64,000 nucleotides of DNA from Frankia sp. QA3 (GCF_000262465.1 NZ_CM001489.1:86830-150829), one strand, 5' to 3'. Numbered from the stretch's first letter, positions 43,465-52,598 are shown. Made by a program: numbers and translations. Notes: generated by a model from the letters alone, not told the origin.

Positions 43465-44250
43465 ATGCCAGCCGAGGTACCCGTGCTGACCAGCGTCCTC
43501 GCCACCCTGGGTGATGATCACGTTCTCACCCTCACGCTCAACCGGCCCGAGCGGCTCAACTCGTTCAACCAGGAGGTGCTGGACGACTTCCGGGCGATCT
43601 GGGACTTCGCCGCCGTCACCGACGACGTGCACGTCGTCGTCCTGCGGGCGCAGGGCGAGCGCGCCTTCAGCACCGGCGTCGACGTGGTCGAGGGCTACGA
43701 CCTCGCGCCGGAGCCGCTCAGGCAGGTCGACCCGGCCAACTACCTGTCCCCGAAGTTCAACCAGTGCTGGAAGCCACTGGTGTGCGCGGTGCACGGCATG
43801 GCCGCGGGTGGGGCGCTGTACTGGCTGAACGAGGCCGACATCATCATCGCCGGTGAGGACGCGACCTTCTTCGATCCGCATGTCACCTTCGGGATGACCG
43901 CGGCGCTGGAGCCGATCGGGCTGGCGCGGCGCATCCCGATCGGCGAGGTGCTGCGCATGGCGCTGCTCGGCAACGACGAGCGGATGTCGGCCCGGCGCGC
44001 CCACGAGATCGGGTTCGTCAGCGAGGTCGTCCCTCGTGACCGGCTGTGGCCGCGGGCGCAGGACATCGCGGAGCGCATCGCCCGGCACCCGACCGTGGCG
44101 GTCCAGCAGACCGTACGGGCGATCTGGGAGTCCCTGGACTCCACGCGGACGCAGGCCCTGCGCACCGGCCTGCTCTACGTGCAGGTCGCGACCCCGCCGG
44201 GCACGTCACGCACCCAGCCGGCGACCCGTGGCGGGTATGAGGTGCGGTGA
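43465..44250 (+). CDS. Enoyl-CoA hydratase/isomerase family protein (atypical active site)
   Basis: The 261-residue crotonase-fold protein starts at the ATG at 43465 behind GAGGAGGCACCGAC. The oxyanion-hole segments are present (RAFSTGVDV near residue 68 and CAVHGMAAGGALYW near 112). At the first catalytic glutamate, the usual P-E-V of hydratases reads DPHVTFG, so His replaces Glu. The enzyme may be an isomerase, hydrolase or decarboxylase rather than a classical hydratase. It lies 240 bp before a FadR-type regulator, at the end of the catabolic island. A weak dyad-like sequence (GCAC-TGA-GTTA, 43350-43360) lies upstream. Confidence 0.85.
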   Translation: MPAEVPVLTSVLATLGDDHVLTLTLNRPERLNSFNQEVLDDFRAIWDFAAVTDDVHVVVLRAQGERAFSTGVDVVEGYDLAPEPLRQVDPANYLSPKFNQCWKPLVCAVHGMAAGGALYWLNEADIIIAGEDATFFDPHVTFGMTAALEPIGLARRIPIGEVLRMALLGNDERMSARRAHEIGFVSEVVPRDRLWPRAQDIAERIARHPTVAVQQTVRAIWESLDSTRTQALRTGLLYVQVATPPGTSRTQPATRGGYEVR

Positions 44251-44354
44251 TGGTCACGTCGGCGGGCGCCCCCGCCGCTCGGTCCGGCCTGGCAGGTATC
44301 GTTTTGCGACCGGGCGCGCATCCCGGGTCACGGGCGTCGCAATCGGCTCAAAGC

Positions 44355-44365
44355 TAACTAGGTTT
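44355..44365. promoter_or_regulatory. Shared dyad copy D (GntR regulator promoter)
   Basis: TAAC-TAG-GTTT carries the exact core ACTAGGT; its reverse complement GTAAACCTAGTTA is the extended form shared with copy A. It lies about 120 bp before the start of the FadR-type regulator gene. This makes the regulator a candidate for binding its own promoter and the other copies. Confidence 0.6.
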
Positions 44366-44487
44366 ACTCTGTAGTACCGTAGGATTGGTACCGTGACCCT
44401 GCGGCCCTGGCAGGGATCGCGGCAGTGGTCCGCAGCATCCGAGGTCCGCAGCATCCGACGTTCCGTGCGACGCGAGGAGTCGATCCC

Positions 44488-45285
44488 ATGGCCGCCCCGG
44501 TCTTCTCTCTGCCGGAGGGCCGGTCCGGGGCCGACGTGCGGTCCCCGAAGACGGCCGAGCTGCTCACCCGCAGGCTGCGACGAATGATCGTCACCGGGGA
44601 ACTGCGCGACGGCGACTACCTGCCCCGCGAAGCCGAGCTCATGGCCCACTTCGGGGTCTCCCGCCCGACGCTGCGCGAGGCCGTGCGGGTGCTGGAGGCC
44701 GAGTCCCTCGTCGAGGTCCGGCGCGGCTCCCGTACCGGCGCCCGCATCCGGGTACCAGGCCCCGAGATGGTCGCCCGCCCGGCCGGGCTGCTGCTCGCCG
44801 TCGCGGGCACCACCCTCGGTGAAGTGCTCACCGCGCGCCTCGGCATCGAACCGCTGGCCGCCTGGCTGGTCGCCGATCGAGGCTCCGACGACGCGATCGA
44901 GGCCCTCGTCACCGCGCTCGACGACCTGACCGCCAACCTGGCCGACGACCCGAGCGGTGCCACCGCCGGAGCGGGGTTCGCCCGGTTCCACGAGGTCGTC
45001 GTCGAGCAGTCCGGCAACCGCGCGCTCGTGGTCACGGCCGGCATGATTCAGGAGATCCTCGCGCGGCACATGGCGACCGCGACGAGGACGCACTACGAGT
45101 CCGAGCCGGACGAGGTGCAGCTGCAGTACCGCCGGGCGGTCAGGGCGTACGAGAAGCTGATCACCCTCGTGCGGGCCGGCGAGGCCGACGAGGCGGAGCG
45201 GTTCTGGCGGCGCCACCTGATCTCCGCCAACGAGTCGCTGCTGCGCGGCTTCGACGCCGCCGCCGTCATCGACATCATCGAGTAG
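44488..45285 (+). CDS. FadR-subfamily GntR regulator (candidate island regulator)
   Basis: The 265-residue protein starts at the ATG at 44488 behind GCGAGGAGT. The winged helix is clear (LLTRRLRRMIVTGELRDGDYLPREAELMAHFGVSRPTLREAVRVLEAESLVEVRRGSRTGARI, residues about 22-84), followed by a helical FCD effector domain (RFHEVVVEQSGNRAL includes the usual His of the metal/ligand site). Its promoter contains dyad copy D, and the same dyad stands before ligases, FadE genes, the dehydratase and the transporter. It is therefore the best candidate in the window for the common regulator, which remains inference. Confidence 0.9.
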   Translation: MAAPVFSLPEGRSGADVRSPKTAELLTRRLRRMIVTGELRDGDYLPREAELMAHFGVSRPTLREAVRVLEAESLVEVRRGSRTGARIRVPGPEMVARPAGLLLAVAGTTLGEVLTARLGIEPLAAWLVADRGSDDAIEALVTALDDLTANLADDPSGATAGAGFARFHEVVVEQSGNRALVVTAGMIQEILARHMATATRTHYESEPDEVQLQYRRAVRAYEKLITLVRAGEADEAERFWRRHLISANESLLRGFDAAAVIDIIE

Positions 45286-45425
45286 CCCGGGGCAGGGCCG
45301 GGTCCACCCCGTCCCGCCGATCCGGGCGCCTGGGCGAGCGCCGCAGCCGGGCGGCCCGGCCCGGCGACCCCAAAGTGTGGCCAGCGGTGCGCCGGGGGAG
45401 GATTAGCGGGCAGGCCGGAGCATCG

Positions 45426-47258
45426 GTGTCCCGGACCGGCGAAGCGCGGCCGCGGGCCGCCGTCGATGCGCGGGGGGAGGGCGGCGCAGAGGTGGGACTG
45501 CGGGCAGGTCGCGCGGTCCGTGCGCTGCGGGCCCGCTGGCCGGGTCGGAGCCGGCCGCTCACTGCCTCGTGCGTGGCCGCGGGACCGTCCCACGGCCGCT
45601 CCAGGCCAGGCCGCCCTGAGGTCTCCGAGCTGCCGCTGGCCCTGGCCGGCGCCGGGGTCGGCGTGTGGAGCTGGGAGCTGGCCAGCGGTCGGCTCGTCTG
45701 CGACGAACAGGCGGCCGCGCTGAGCGGTCTCGCCCCGGGCGAGTTCGACGGGACCATCGACGCCGCCTTCGCCGTGGTCCACCCGGATGACGTGGCGGGC
45801 GTGCGCAGGGCGATGTCCGGCGCTGCCCGCACCGCCGGCGCCGTCCTGGAGGAGTACCGGGTCCGGCGCCCCGACGGCTCGATCCGCTGGGTCCAGGCCC
45901 GGGGGGCCGTGCTGCGCGACGAGACGGACGGCGCGGCCCGGATGGTCGGGTTGGTCGGCGACGTCAGCCCCGTGCAGACGGACCGCGACGGCGCGGGCCC
46001 GGGGTCCACGGTGCTCTGGCGCGCCGCCCGACTGCTCGACGTCACCCACGCGCTCGGGCGGGCCCTGACCGTCGACGAGCTCGGCGACGTGGTCGTGCAC
46101 ACCGCCACCGCCGACCTCGGGATCGTCTTCGCCGCGGTCCTGCTCCACGGCGACGACGGCGAGCCGTACCGCAGCATCGTGCACCCGGCGACCTCGCCGG
46201 TCCTCGCGATGTGGCAGGCCCTGCCGGTCCGCGGGCCGGCCGCCGCCGCCGACGTCGTGCGCGACCGGCGGCCCCGCTATCACCGCAGCCGGGCCGAGTA
46301 CCTCGCCGACTACCCGGACCGGGACGAGACCGTGCGGGTCCTCGGACTGAACGCCTGCGCCCACCTGCCGCTGGTCGTCTCCGATCGGCTCATCGGCGTC
46401 CTCGTGCTCGTCTGGGGCGTGTCCCGCGACTTCGACCCGGGCGATCAGGCGTTCCTGCAGACCCTCGCCGGGATCTGCGCCCACGCCTTCGAGCGGGCCC
46501 GGCTGTACGAGCGCCAGACGACGCTGGTCGCCGTCCTGCAACGGGCGATCCTGCCGCAGCGGCTGCCCGATCCGTCCGGGGTGCGCCTCAGCGCCCGGTA
46601 CCTGCCGGCGAGCCGGGACGTCGGCATCGGCGGCGACTGGTACGACGCCATCGTGCTGCCGGACGGCGAGCTCATGCTCGTGGTCGGGGACGTCGGCGGC
46701 CACGGCCTCGGCGCGATCGCGATCATGGCGGAGCTCTACCAGGCCACCCGGGCGTACGCGTTGCAGGGGCGGAGCCCGGCGGAGATCACCACCCAGCTCG
46801 CCGCGAACCTCGCCGGTCAGGGCGACGAGGCGCTGGCCACCGCCGTCGTCGCCCGCCTCACGCCCGGCGAGCGGCGGCTGACCTGGTCCTGCGCGGGACA
46901 CCCGCCACCGCTGCTGATCGCCGGGCGGTCCACGCGTTACCTCGACCAGGTGCACGGCCCGATCCTCGGCGCGGCGCCGGGCCACCGGTACGGGCAGAGC
47001 GTGCTGTCGCTGCCGCCCGGCTGCCGGCTGCTGCTCTACAGCGACGGGCTGGTGGAACGGCGGGGGACGTCCCTGTCGGAGCGCCTCGACGCGTTCGCCG
47101 CCGCCGCGGGCGCCGGGCCTGCACCCGGCCCCGGCCCGGCAGGCGGGTCCGGGCCCGGCGGCGGGCTGGAGGACCTGTGCGAAGGGATCCTGGCGGAGAT
47201 CGCCGCCCCGTCCGGGCGCGACGACGACGTCTGCCTGCTCGCCGTCGGCCTGGACTGA
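45426..47258 (+). CDS. PAS-GAF-SpoIIE serine phosphatase
   Basis: The protein is a PP2C-like phosphatase of the SpoIIE/RsbU type that likely controls anti-anti-sigma factors in a partner-switching system. From the GTG at 45426 (site CCGGAG) it has 610 residues; a GTG at 45375 or later ones are possible, since the N-terminus is Arg/Ala-rich. A PAS domain (about residues 75-180, GVGVWSWELASGRLVCDEQ to RWVQARGAVLRDE), a GAF domain (about 200-360) and the SpoIIE domain (about 395-600) follow. The phosphatase motifs VGIGGDWYDAIVLPDG, VVGDVGGHGLGA and LLLYSDGLVERRG carry the metal-binding aspartates; SGRDDDVCLLAV ends it. No sigma factor gene is adjacent. Confidence 0.88.
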   Translation: MSRTGEARPRAAVDARGEGGAEVGLRAGRAVRALRARWPGRSRPLTASCVAAGPSHGRSRPGRPEVSELPLALAGAGVGVWSWELASGRLVCDEQAAALSGLAPGEFDGTIDAAFAVVHPDDVAGVRRAMSGAARTAGAVLEEYRVRRPDGSIRWVQARGAVLRDETDGAARMVGLVGDVSPVQTDRDGAGPGSTVLWRAARLLDVTHALGRALTVDELGDVVVHTATADLGIVFAAVLLHGDDGEPYRSIVHPATSPVLAMWQALPVRGPAAAADVVRDRRPRYHRSRAEYLADYPDRDETVRVLGLNACAHLPLVVSDRLIGVLVLVWGVSRDFDPGDQAFLQTLAGICAHAFERARLYERQTTLVAVLQRAILPQRLPDPSGVRLSARYLPASRDVGIGGDWYDAIVLPDGELMLVVGDVGGHGLGAIAIMAELYQATRAYALQGRSPAEITTQLAANLAGQGDEALATAVVARLTPGERRLTWSCAGHPPPLLIAGRSTRYLDQVHGPILGAAPGHRYGQSVLSLPPGCRLLLYSDGLVERRGTSLSERLDAFAAAAGAGPAPGPGPAGGSGPGGGLEDLCEGILAEIAAPSGRDDDVCLLAVGLD

Positions 47259-47288
47259 CGCCGGTTCGCCCGGCCGGCCGTCGCCGGC

Positions 47289-47356
47289 GGCGTCAGGAGC
47301 GGGTCGGCGTCAGGAGCGGGTCGGCGTCAGGAATGGGTCGGCGTCAGGAGTGGGCG
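47289..47356. repeat. Four 17-bp tandem repeats over the end of a flavin-barrel gene
   Basis: Four units of 17 bp start with GGCGTCAGGA (47289-47305, 47306-47322, 47323-47339, 47340-47356). The first two are identical and the others differ by a few bases. The last unit includes the stop codon and final codons of the minus-strand split-barrel gene, so the array grew outward from its 3' end into the intergenic gap toward the convergent phosphatase gene. Confidence 0.8.
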
Positions 47357-47817
47357 ACGACCCGGCCGGTCATCGACTCGGGCAGGATGCGCACCCAGTG
47401 CGGGTGCTCGATGCGGTCCGCCCATGGGGCGAGCCCGGTCTCCTCCAGCCTGGCCAGCGTCTGCGGGTCGTTGACCGCAGCCGCCCTGCCGTTGATCAGG
47501 ACGCTCCAGCCCGTGCGGGCCACCGGGTCCTGGCCGTCGACCTCGAACCCGACGGCACCCTCCTCGAGCGCCGCGGACAGCTTGGAGCCGGTGGCCGTCC
47601 GGAAGGCGATGGCGTCCCCGTCCAGCACGTAGTTCACCGGCAGGACGAGGATCTCCCCGTCCGCGCGGAACGCGACCCGGCCCACCTGCTCGCCGGCGAG
47701 CAGCCACAGGCACGTCGCCGCGGGCAGGACCCCACCTCCGGCGTGGTCGAGGGTGACGGCCGTCTTGTCGCTGGCGCTGGCGGTGAAATCTGGCGCACCC
47801 ACACTCGTCGATGTCAT
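47344..47817 (-). CDS. Pyridoxamine 5'-phosphate oxidase-like FMN-binding split-barrel protein
   Basis: The 157-residue protein begins at the ATG at 47817 behind GAGGGGAAC. The split-barrel fold is suggested by LLAGEQVGRVAFRADGEILVLPVNYVLDGDAIAFRTATGSKL, EVDGQDPVARTGWSVLINGRA and HWVRILPESMTGRVV. Related actinobacterial proteins bind FMN or F420 and reduce or bind small flavin substrates. It is alone on this strand, and 15-bp repeats in its leader (47872-47901) contain small hairpins. Confidence 0.82.
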   Translation of the reverse strand: MTSTSVGAPDFTASASDKTAVTLDHAGGGVLPAATCLWLLAGEQVGRVAFRADGEILVLPVNYVLDGDAIAFRTATGSKLSAALEEGAVGFEVDGQDPVARTGWSVLINGRAAAVNDPQTLARLEETGLAPWADRIEHPHWVRILPESMTGRVVAHS

Positions 47818-47871
47818 CGTGTGTTCCCCTCGTCCGCTGGGTGGGCGTCCGGACCGACGGGGCGCCCGGAC

Positions 47872-47901
47872 CGCTTCGGCGAAGCCCGCTTCGGCGAAGC
47901 C
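47872..47901. repeat. Two 15-bp repeats, each a small hairpin, in the leader region
   Basis: CGCTTCGGCGAAGCC occurs twice in tandem, followed by a partial third copy (CGCTTCGACGG). Each full unit contains the near-palindrome GCTTCGGCGAAGC. It lies 55 bp upstream of the split-barrel protein start. A regulatory role is possible but unproven. Confidence 0.7.
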
Positions 47902-48095
47902 CGCTTCGACGGTAGGTCGGTGCGCATCGAGGGATCAGGGCCGATCGTCGTCCGCCCACCGGGCCCTCCGGCACGGGTGGGCCCGTCCGGTCGGTGCCGG
48001 CTCGGTTCGACCCGGGTGCCCGGTGCCGACACCGCAGTCCTACCCGGACATCCGGTCTATGCGCACGTTGTTGGGCGGGGACTCGGGCGCCGCCG

Positions 48096-49412
48096 TCAGC
48101 AGGTCCGCAGCAGCCGGTCCAGCACGCGGGTGCCGAACTCGAGGGCCGTGACGGGGACCCGTTCGTCGACCCCGTGGAACAGGGCGCTGAAGTCCAGCTC
48201 CGGCGGCAGGCGCAGCGGCGTGAACCCGAAGTGGCGGATCCCCAACCGCTGGAACGACTTCGCGTCCGTCCCGGCTGCCAGCAGGTACGGCAGGACGCGC
48301 GCGCCGGGGTCCTCGGCCTCGACCGCCGCGGCGATCGACTCGACCAGGGCACCGTCGAAGCTCGTCCGGACCGGCGGCAGGGTGTCCCACTCGGCCCGCA
48401 CCCGCCGGCCGAGCACCTCGACCAGCTCCCGGCCGAACGCCTCCTCCCGCCCGGGCAGGAACCGGCCGTCGACGGTGGCGCGGGCCGTGGCGGGCACGAC
48501 GTTCGACCGGTAGCCGGCGTCGAACAGGGTCACGTTCGCCGTGTCCCGCAGCGCCGCCCCGACCAGGCGCGCCAGCGGGCCGAGGCGGTCGACGGCGGCC
48601 TGTGGATCGGCCTCGTCGAACGGGACCCCGGTGATGTCCGCGATCCCGGTGAGCAACGCCCGGACCGGATCGGTGAGCACCAGCGGGAAGCGATGGGCGT
48701 CGAGGCGGGCGACGGCCGCCGCCAGCGTGGCGATCGCGTTGTCGTCGTGCAGCATCGAGCCGTGCCCGGCGCGGCCGTGGGCCGTCAGCCGCAGCCACAT
48801 GCTGCCCTTCTCCGCCGTCTGGACCAGGTAGGCGCGAACGTCCTCGCCGAGGGTGACGGAGAAGCCGCCGACCTCGCCGATCGCCTCGGTCGCACCCTCG
48901 AACAGGTCGGGGCGGTTGTCCACCAGCCAGCGTGCCCCATACCACCCGCCGGCCTCCTCGTCGGCGACGAACGCGAAGATCAGGTCCCGCGGCGGGGTGA
49001 CCCCCTCCCGGCGCAGGCGGCGGGCCACCGCCAGCGTCACCGCGACCGCGCCCTTCATGTCGACGGCGCCGCGCCCCCACACGTAGCCGTCGCGCACCTC
49101 GCCGGAGAACGGGTGGACCGTCCAGTCGGCCGCGTCCGCCGGGACGACGTCGAGGTGACCGTGCAGGAGCAGGGCGCCCCGCGACGGGTCGGCGCCGGCC
49201 AGCCGGGCGACGACGTTGCCGCGCCCGGGTGCCCCGGACTCCACGTAGGTGACGTCGTAGCCGATGTCGGCCAGCCGGCCGGCCACGTACTCCGCCGCGG
49301 GCCGCTCGGCGCCGGGGGCGTGCGGATCACCGTAATTGCTGGTGTCCAGCGCGATGAGGTCGCTGGCCATCGCCACCGCCTCGCGGGCCGCGACCTGCTG
49401 GCCTGTCGGCAC
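48096..49412 (-). CDS. M20-family metallopeptidase
   Basis: The 438-residue protein is a di-zinc exopeptidase/deacylase of the M20 (ArgE/DapE/CPG2) family. The catalytic pattern is intact: H-x-D in LLLHGHLDVVP (His86, Asp88), bridging Asp in VWGRGAVDMKG (about 118), Glu-Glu in FVADEEAGG (about 151) and GFGxxP-type residues near the end. A dimerisation insert follows the usual position. The GTG at 49412 lies three bases after the acetyltransferase stop, so the two are one operon. The substrate, a dipeptide or acylated amino acid, is not known. Confidence 0.9.
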   Translation of the reverse strand: MPTGQQVAAREAVAMASDLIALDTSNYGDPHAPGAERPAAEYVAGRLADIGYDVTYVESGAPGRGNVVARLAGADPSRGALLLHGHLDVVPADAADWTVHPFSGEVRDGYVWGRGAVDMKGAVAVTLAVARRLRREGVTPPRDLIFAFVADEEAGGWYGARWLVDNRPDLFEGATEAIGEVGGFSVTLGEDVRAYLVQTAEKGSMWLRLTAHGRAGHGSMLHDDNAIATLAAAVARLDAHRFPLVLTDPVRALLTGIADITGVPFDEADPQAAVDRLGPLARLVGAALRDTANVTLFDAGYRSNVVPATARATVDGRFLPGREEAFGRELVEVLGRRVRAEWDTLPPVRTSFDGALVESIAAAVEAEDPGARVLPYLLAAGTDAKSFQRLGIRHFGFTPLRLPPELDFSALFHGVDERVPVTALEFGTRVLDRLLRTC

Positions 49413-49415
49413 CGC

Positions 49416-50162
49416 TCATACCGCCGGTTCGTCCGCGCCCGGCCGCGCGGCGAGCGGCCCGCCGGCCTGGGCGGGCACGGCACCCGGGATCCGGGCGGCG
49501 CGGAAGGTCACCGTGCGCCGCAGCCGGAAGCCGAGGGTCTCGTAGAGGCGGATCGCGTTCGTGTTCGTCGCGGTGGCGTGCAGGAACGGGGTCTCGCCGC
49601 GCGCGCGGATCCCGGCGGCCACCGCCCGCACGAGCCGGGACGCCAGCCCCGACCCCTGATGGTCCGGGTCGGTGCAGACGGCGCTGATCTCGGTCCAGCC
49701 CGGGGGGTGCAGCCGCTCCCCGGCCATGGCGACCAGCGCCCCGCCGCGGCGGATGCCGAGGTAGGTGCCGAGCGCGATGGTGCGGGGCAGGAACGGGCCG
49801 GGGCGCGTGCGGGTCACCAGGTCGAGCATCTCCGGGACGTCCGCCGGGCCGAGGGGGACGGCGTCGTCGTCGCCGGCCGCGTCGATCCCGACGTCGATCA
49901 TCTGGACCCCGGTGCCGAAGCCGATCTCCTCCCAGCCGGGCGGCACGCCCGCGTCGACGCCGGTGAACGGCACCAGGGCGCCCGGACCGAGCAGCGCCGC
50001 CGCGTCGGCCCAGGTGTTCTCGTCCGGCTCGTCGGGCAGGGCGACGAACGGGCACACGTCCGCCGGGTAGCGCAACACGTCCCCGCGCCGCTCGGCGAGG
50101 TGCGCGTGCGGGCCGAGCAGGGCCGAGCGGGCGGGGTTGTCCAGCACGTGCCGCACTGTCAC
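49416..50162 (-). CDS. GNAT-family N-acetyltransferase
   Basis: The 248-residue protein starts at the GTG at 50162, overlapping the oxidoreductase stop by four bases. The acetyl-CoA-binding motif A is clear (ISAVCTDPDHQGSGLASRLVRAVAAGIRARGETPFLHATATNTNAIRLYETLGFRLRRTV). The N-terminal 120 residues are a divergent GNAT-like region, as in proteins with a degenerate first domain. It lies between an oxidoreductase and an M20 peptidase in one operon, suggesting an acylated intermediate, but this is inference. Confidence 0.88.
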   Translation of the reverse strand: MTVRHVLDNPARSALLGPHAHLAERRGDVLRYPADVCPFVALPDEPDENTWADAAALLGPGALVPFTGVDAGVPPGWEEIGFGTGVQMIDVGIDAAGDDDAVPLGPADVPEMLDLVTRTRPGPFLPRTIALGTYLGIRRGGALVAMAGERLHPPGWTEISAVCTDPDHQGSGLASRLVRAVAAGIRARGETPFLHATATNTNAIRLYETLGFRLRRTVTFRAARIPGAVPAQAGGPLAARPGADEPAV

Positions 50163-51106
50163 GCGGCGACCTCGATCACGATCTTGCCGCGGGCGTGACC
50201 GGTCTCCACCTCGCGCAGGGCCGCGCCCGCCCGATCCAGCGGGTAGACGTCGCTGATGTGGGGGTCCAGCACCCCGGCCGCGACGAGACCGGCGACGGCG
50301 TCGAGCACGTCCGCGTTGCGGGCCCGCTGCACGGCCACCCCGCCGAGGCGGGTGACCGTCTCCGTGTCCGCGGCCGTGATCAGTCGCGGTGCCGCGTCGG
50401 CGGCGACGTCCCCGCCCGCCGGGGCGAGCACCCCGGCGATCTCCTCGAGCGCCGCGCCGCCGACGAGATCGTAGACCGCGTCTACGCCCTGCGGCGCGAC
50501 CGCGCGGACCCGTTCGACGACACCGGGGCCCGGCTCGACCCAGGCGACCCCCAGCGACTCGACGAGGTCCTTCTTCCCGGCGCTGGCCGTGCCGACGACG
50601 GTGAGCCCGGCATGGCGGGCGATCTGCGCGGCGGCCACGCCCACCCCGCCACCGACCCCGGTGATCAGCAGGGTCGCGCCCGCCGGCAGGGCGAGCTGGT
50701 GCACGCCGTCGTAGGCGGTCGCCGCCGCGACCGGCAGGGCGGCCGCGTCGCGGAAGCTCACCGCGGCCGGCTTGTGCGTCGCCAGCGCGACCGCGAGCAG
50801 GGCGTACTCGGCGTAGGCGCCGCCGACCGTGCCCCCGAGGACCTCGTCGCCCACCGCGAAGCCCGTCACCTCCGGGCCCACCCCGGTCACCACGCCCGCC
50901 GCCTCCACTCCCAGCACGACGGGGAACACCGGGGCGGGCAGGCCGGGCAGCGTCAGCCCGTCGCGCAGTTTCCAGTCCACGGGGTTGACGCCCGCCGCGC
51001 GCACCGCGATCGCGAGCTGACCCGGGCCGGGCTCGGGCGTCGGCAGGTCGATGAACGCCTCCACCTCGGGGCCGCCGTGCGCGGTATAGACGTATGCCTT
51101 CGGCAC
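50159..51106 (-). CDS. NADP-dependent quinone oxidoreductase (zinc-less MDR)
   Basis: This 315-residue member of the quinone oxidoreductase branch starts at the GTG at 51106 (VPKAYVYTAHGG) behind GAAGGGAAGGA; an ATG/GTG 17 codons upstream lacks a site. The GroES half has QLAIAVRAAGVNPVDWKLRDG and the Rossmann half has LLITGVGGGVGVAAAQIARHAG. It is first in a three-gene operon with a GNAT acetyltransferase and an M20 peptidase. The physiological substrate is not evident. Confidence 0.9.
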   Translation of the reverse strand: MPKAYVYTAHGGPEVEAFIDLPTPEPGPGQLAIAVRAAGVNPVDWKLRDGLTLPGLPAPVFPVVLGVEAAGVVTGVGPEVTGFAVGDEVLGGTVGGAYAEYALLAVALATHKPAAVSFRDAAALPVAAATAYDGVHQLALPAGATLLITGVGGGVGVAAAQIARHAGLTVVGTASAGKKDLVESLGVAWVEPGPGVVERVRAVAPQGVDAVYDLVGGAALEEIAGVLAPAGGDVAADAAPRLITAADTETVTRLGGVAVQRARNADVLDAVAGLVAAGVLDPHISDVYPLDRAGAALREVETGHARGKIVIEVAA

Positions 51107-51353
51107 CGCAATCCTTCCCTTCGTCTCTTCGCTGGCGTGGCCTCGCGCCACGGACATTGTCGATCACATGCTCGCCGCGGCGGCGCCGGGCCGGTATCGC
51201 GGGGTGTCACCGGCTCCGGCAGCCCGTTTCAACAACGGCCGCCGCCGCCACCTTCCGCACCGCCGGTCGGCCCCCGGACGCGTCACCGTCCCGCCCGGTC
51301 CCGCCCGGTCCCGCCCGTTTTCGTCCGGTGTCACCCGGTCTGCCAAGGCCGGG

Positions 51354-52598
51354 TCAGCCGTGGCGGCGGGCCCACTCCGCGGCCAGCAGCTCGTAGGAAC
51401 GCACCCGGTCGGCATGCCGGTGGGTGATCGTGGTGACGGCCAGCTCGTCCGCGCCGGTCGCCGCCGCGAGCTGTTCGAGCCGGTCGGCGACCGTCGACGG
51501 GGAGCCGACGAGCTGGGTGGCCACCCGGTCGGCGACCTGTTCCCGGTCGGCGTCGCTCCACGTGTGCGCGGCCGCCTCCTGCGGGGACGGGAACGGGATC
51601 GCCCCCGCGCCGCTGCGGATGCTGCGCACCCACAGCCCGTAGCCCGAGGCCAGCCGGGCCGCGCTCGCGTCGTCCTCGCCGACGACGACGTCGGCGGAGA
51701 CCGAGACATAAGGGGCGGCGAGATCCGTCGACGGCTCGAACGCCGCCCGGTACGCCTCGACCGCGTCGAGCACCGTGCTGGGGCTGTGATGGTAGGAGGC
51801 GGCGAAGCGCAGCCCCCGCGAACCCGCCACGGAGGCGCTCGACCCCCCGGACGCCCCGAGGATCCACACCTCCACCGCCGCGCCGGCCCCGGGCCAGGCG
51901 CGGGCCGTCTGGCCGTCCGCGGCGTGGTAGGTGTCGCGCAGCAGGGCGAGGACGTCGTCGATCTGGTCGGCGTACTCCGGGGTGTAGGCGCCCGGCTGCT
52001 GCAGCAGCGACAGGGTCAGCCCCAGCCGGGGCGAGCCGAGCAGCGTGCTGAAGTCGAAGCGGCGGGGGATCAGCAGGCCGTTCGCGGCCCGCTGGTCGGT
52101 GCTGTGGTCGGCACCGCCGAGGCTGGCCTGGTAGGCGGCCGCCGCAGCCGAGACGAGCGCCGGGGCGGACGTGGCTGCCCCGGGTGCGGATCCGCCGTTC
52201 GCGGAGGCGCCGTTCGCGGAGGCGCCGTTCGGGGAGGCGCCGTTCGTCGGTGCCGGCCGGCCGGGTGAGCGACCGATGCCGAGGTCCAGGCGGCCGGGGT
52301 GCAGCGCGTCGATCAGGCCGAACTCCTCGACGACGGACAGCGGGGTGCGATGCCCGCTCTGCACGCCGGCCGATCCGAGCCGAATCGTCGACGTCGCCCC
52401 GGCCACCAACGCGATCGCCACCGCGGGGGACACGCCGAGCAGGCCGGGGTTGAGGTGATGCTCGGCGAACCAGTACCGCCGGTACCCGAACTCCTCCGCC
52501 CGCCGTGCCAGGTCGACGGTGTTGCGCAGCGCGTCGTGCGGGGTGTCACCGGCACTGACCGGCACGAGGTCGAGGACGGCCAACGGGATGTCTGTCAT
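51354..52598 (-). CDS. LLM-class flavin-dependent oxidoreductase (MsnO8 type)
   Basis: The 414-residue luciferase-like enzyme starts at the ATG at 52598 (MTDIPLAVLDLVPVSAG) behind GAAAGG. Typical segments: YRRYWFAEHHLNPGLLGVSPAVAIALVAGATSTIRLGSAGV, HPGRLDLGIGRSPGR and EVWILGASGGSSASVAGSRGL. Between residues about 110 and 135 a Asn-Gly-Ala-Ser repeat, encoded by 15-bp units (52194-52253), is inserted in a loop. The family oxidises diverse substrates with FMN. It is a single gene. Confidence 0.87.
   Translation of the reverse strand: MTDIPLAVLDLVPVSAGDTPHDALRNTVDLARRAEEFGYRRYWFAEHHLNPGLLGVSPAVAIALVAGATSTIRLGSAGVQSGHRTPLSVVEEFGLIDALHPGRLDLGIGRSPGRPAPTNGASPNGASANGASANGGSAPGAATSAPALVSAAAAAYQASLGGADHSTDQRAANGLLIPRRFDFSTLLGSPRLGLTLSLLQQPGAYTPEYADQIDDVLALLRDTYHAADGQTARAWPGAGAAVEVWILGASGGSSASVAGSRGLRFAASYHHSPSTVLDAVEAYRAAFEPSTDLAAPYVSVSADVVVGEDDASAARLASGYGLWVRSIRSGAGAIPFPSPQEAAAHTWSDADREQVADRVATQLVGSPSTVADRLEQLAAATGADELAVTTITHRHADRVRSYELLAAEWARRHG
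52194..52253. repeat. Four 15-bp tandem repeats inside the LLM oxidoreductase gene
   Basis: GCCGTTCGCGGAGGC at 52194-52208 and 52209-52223 is identical, with a one-base variant at 52224-52238 and a more diverged copy at 52239-52253. On the coding strand it gives Asn-Gly-Ala-Ser-(Ala/Pro) repeats in frame. Confidence 0.85.

Noticed and set aside
45093..46985. 630-codon minus-strand frame
   Set aside because: It is antisense to the GntR and SpoIIE phosphatase genes; these have clear domains and ribosome sites.
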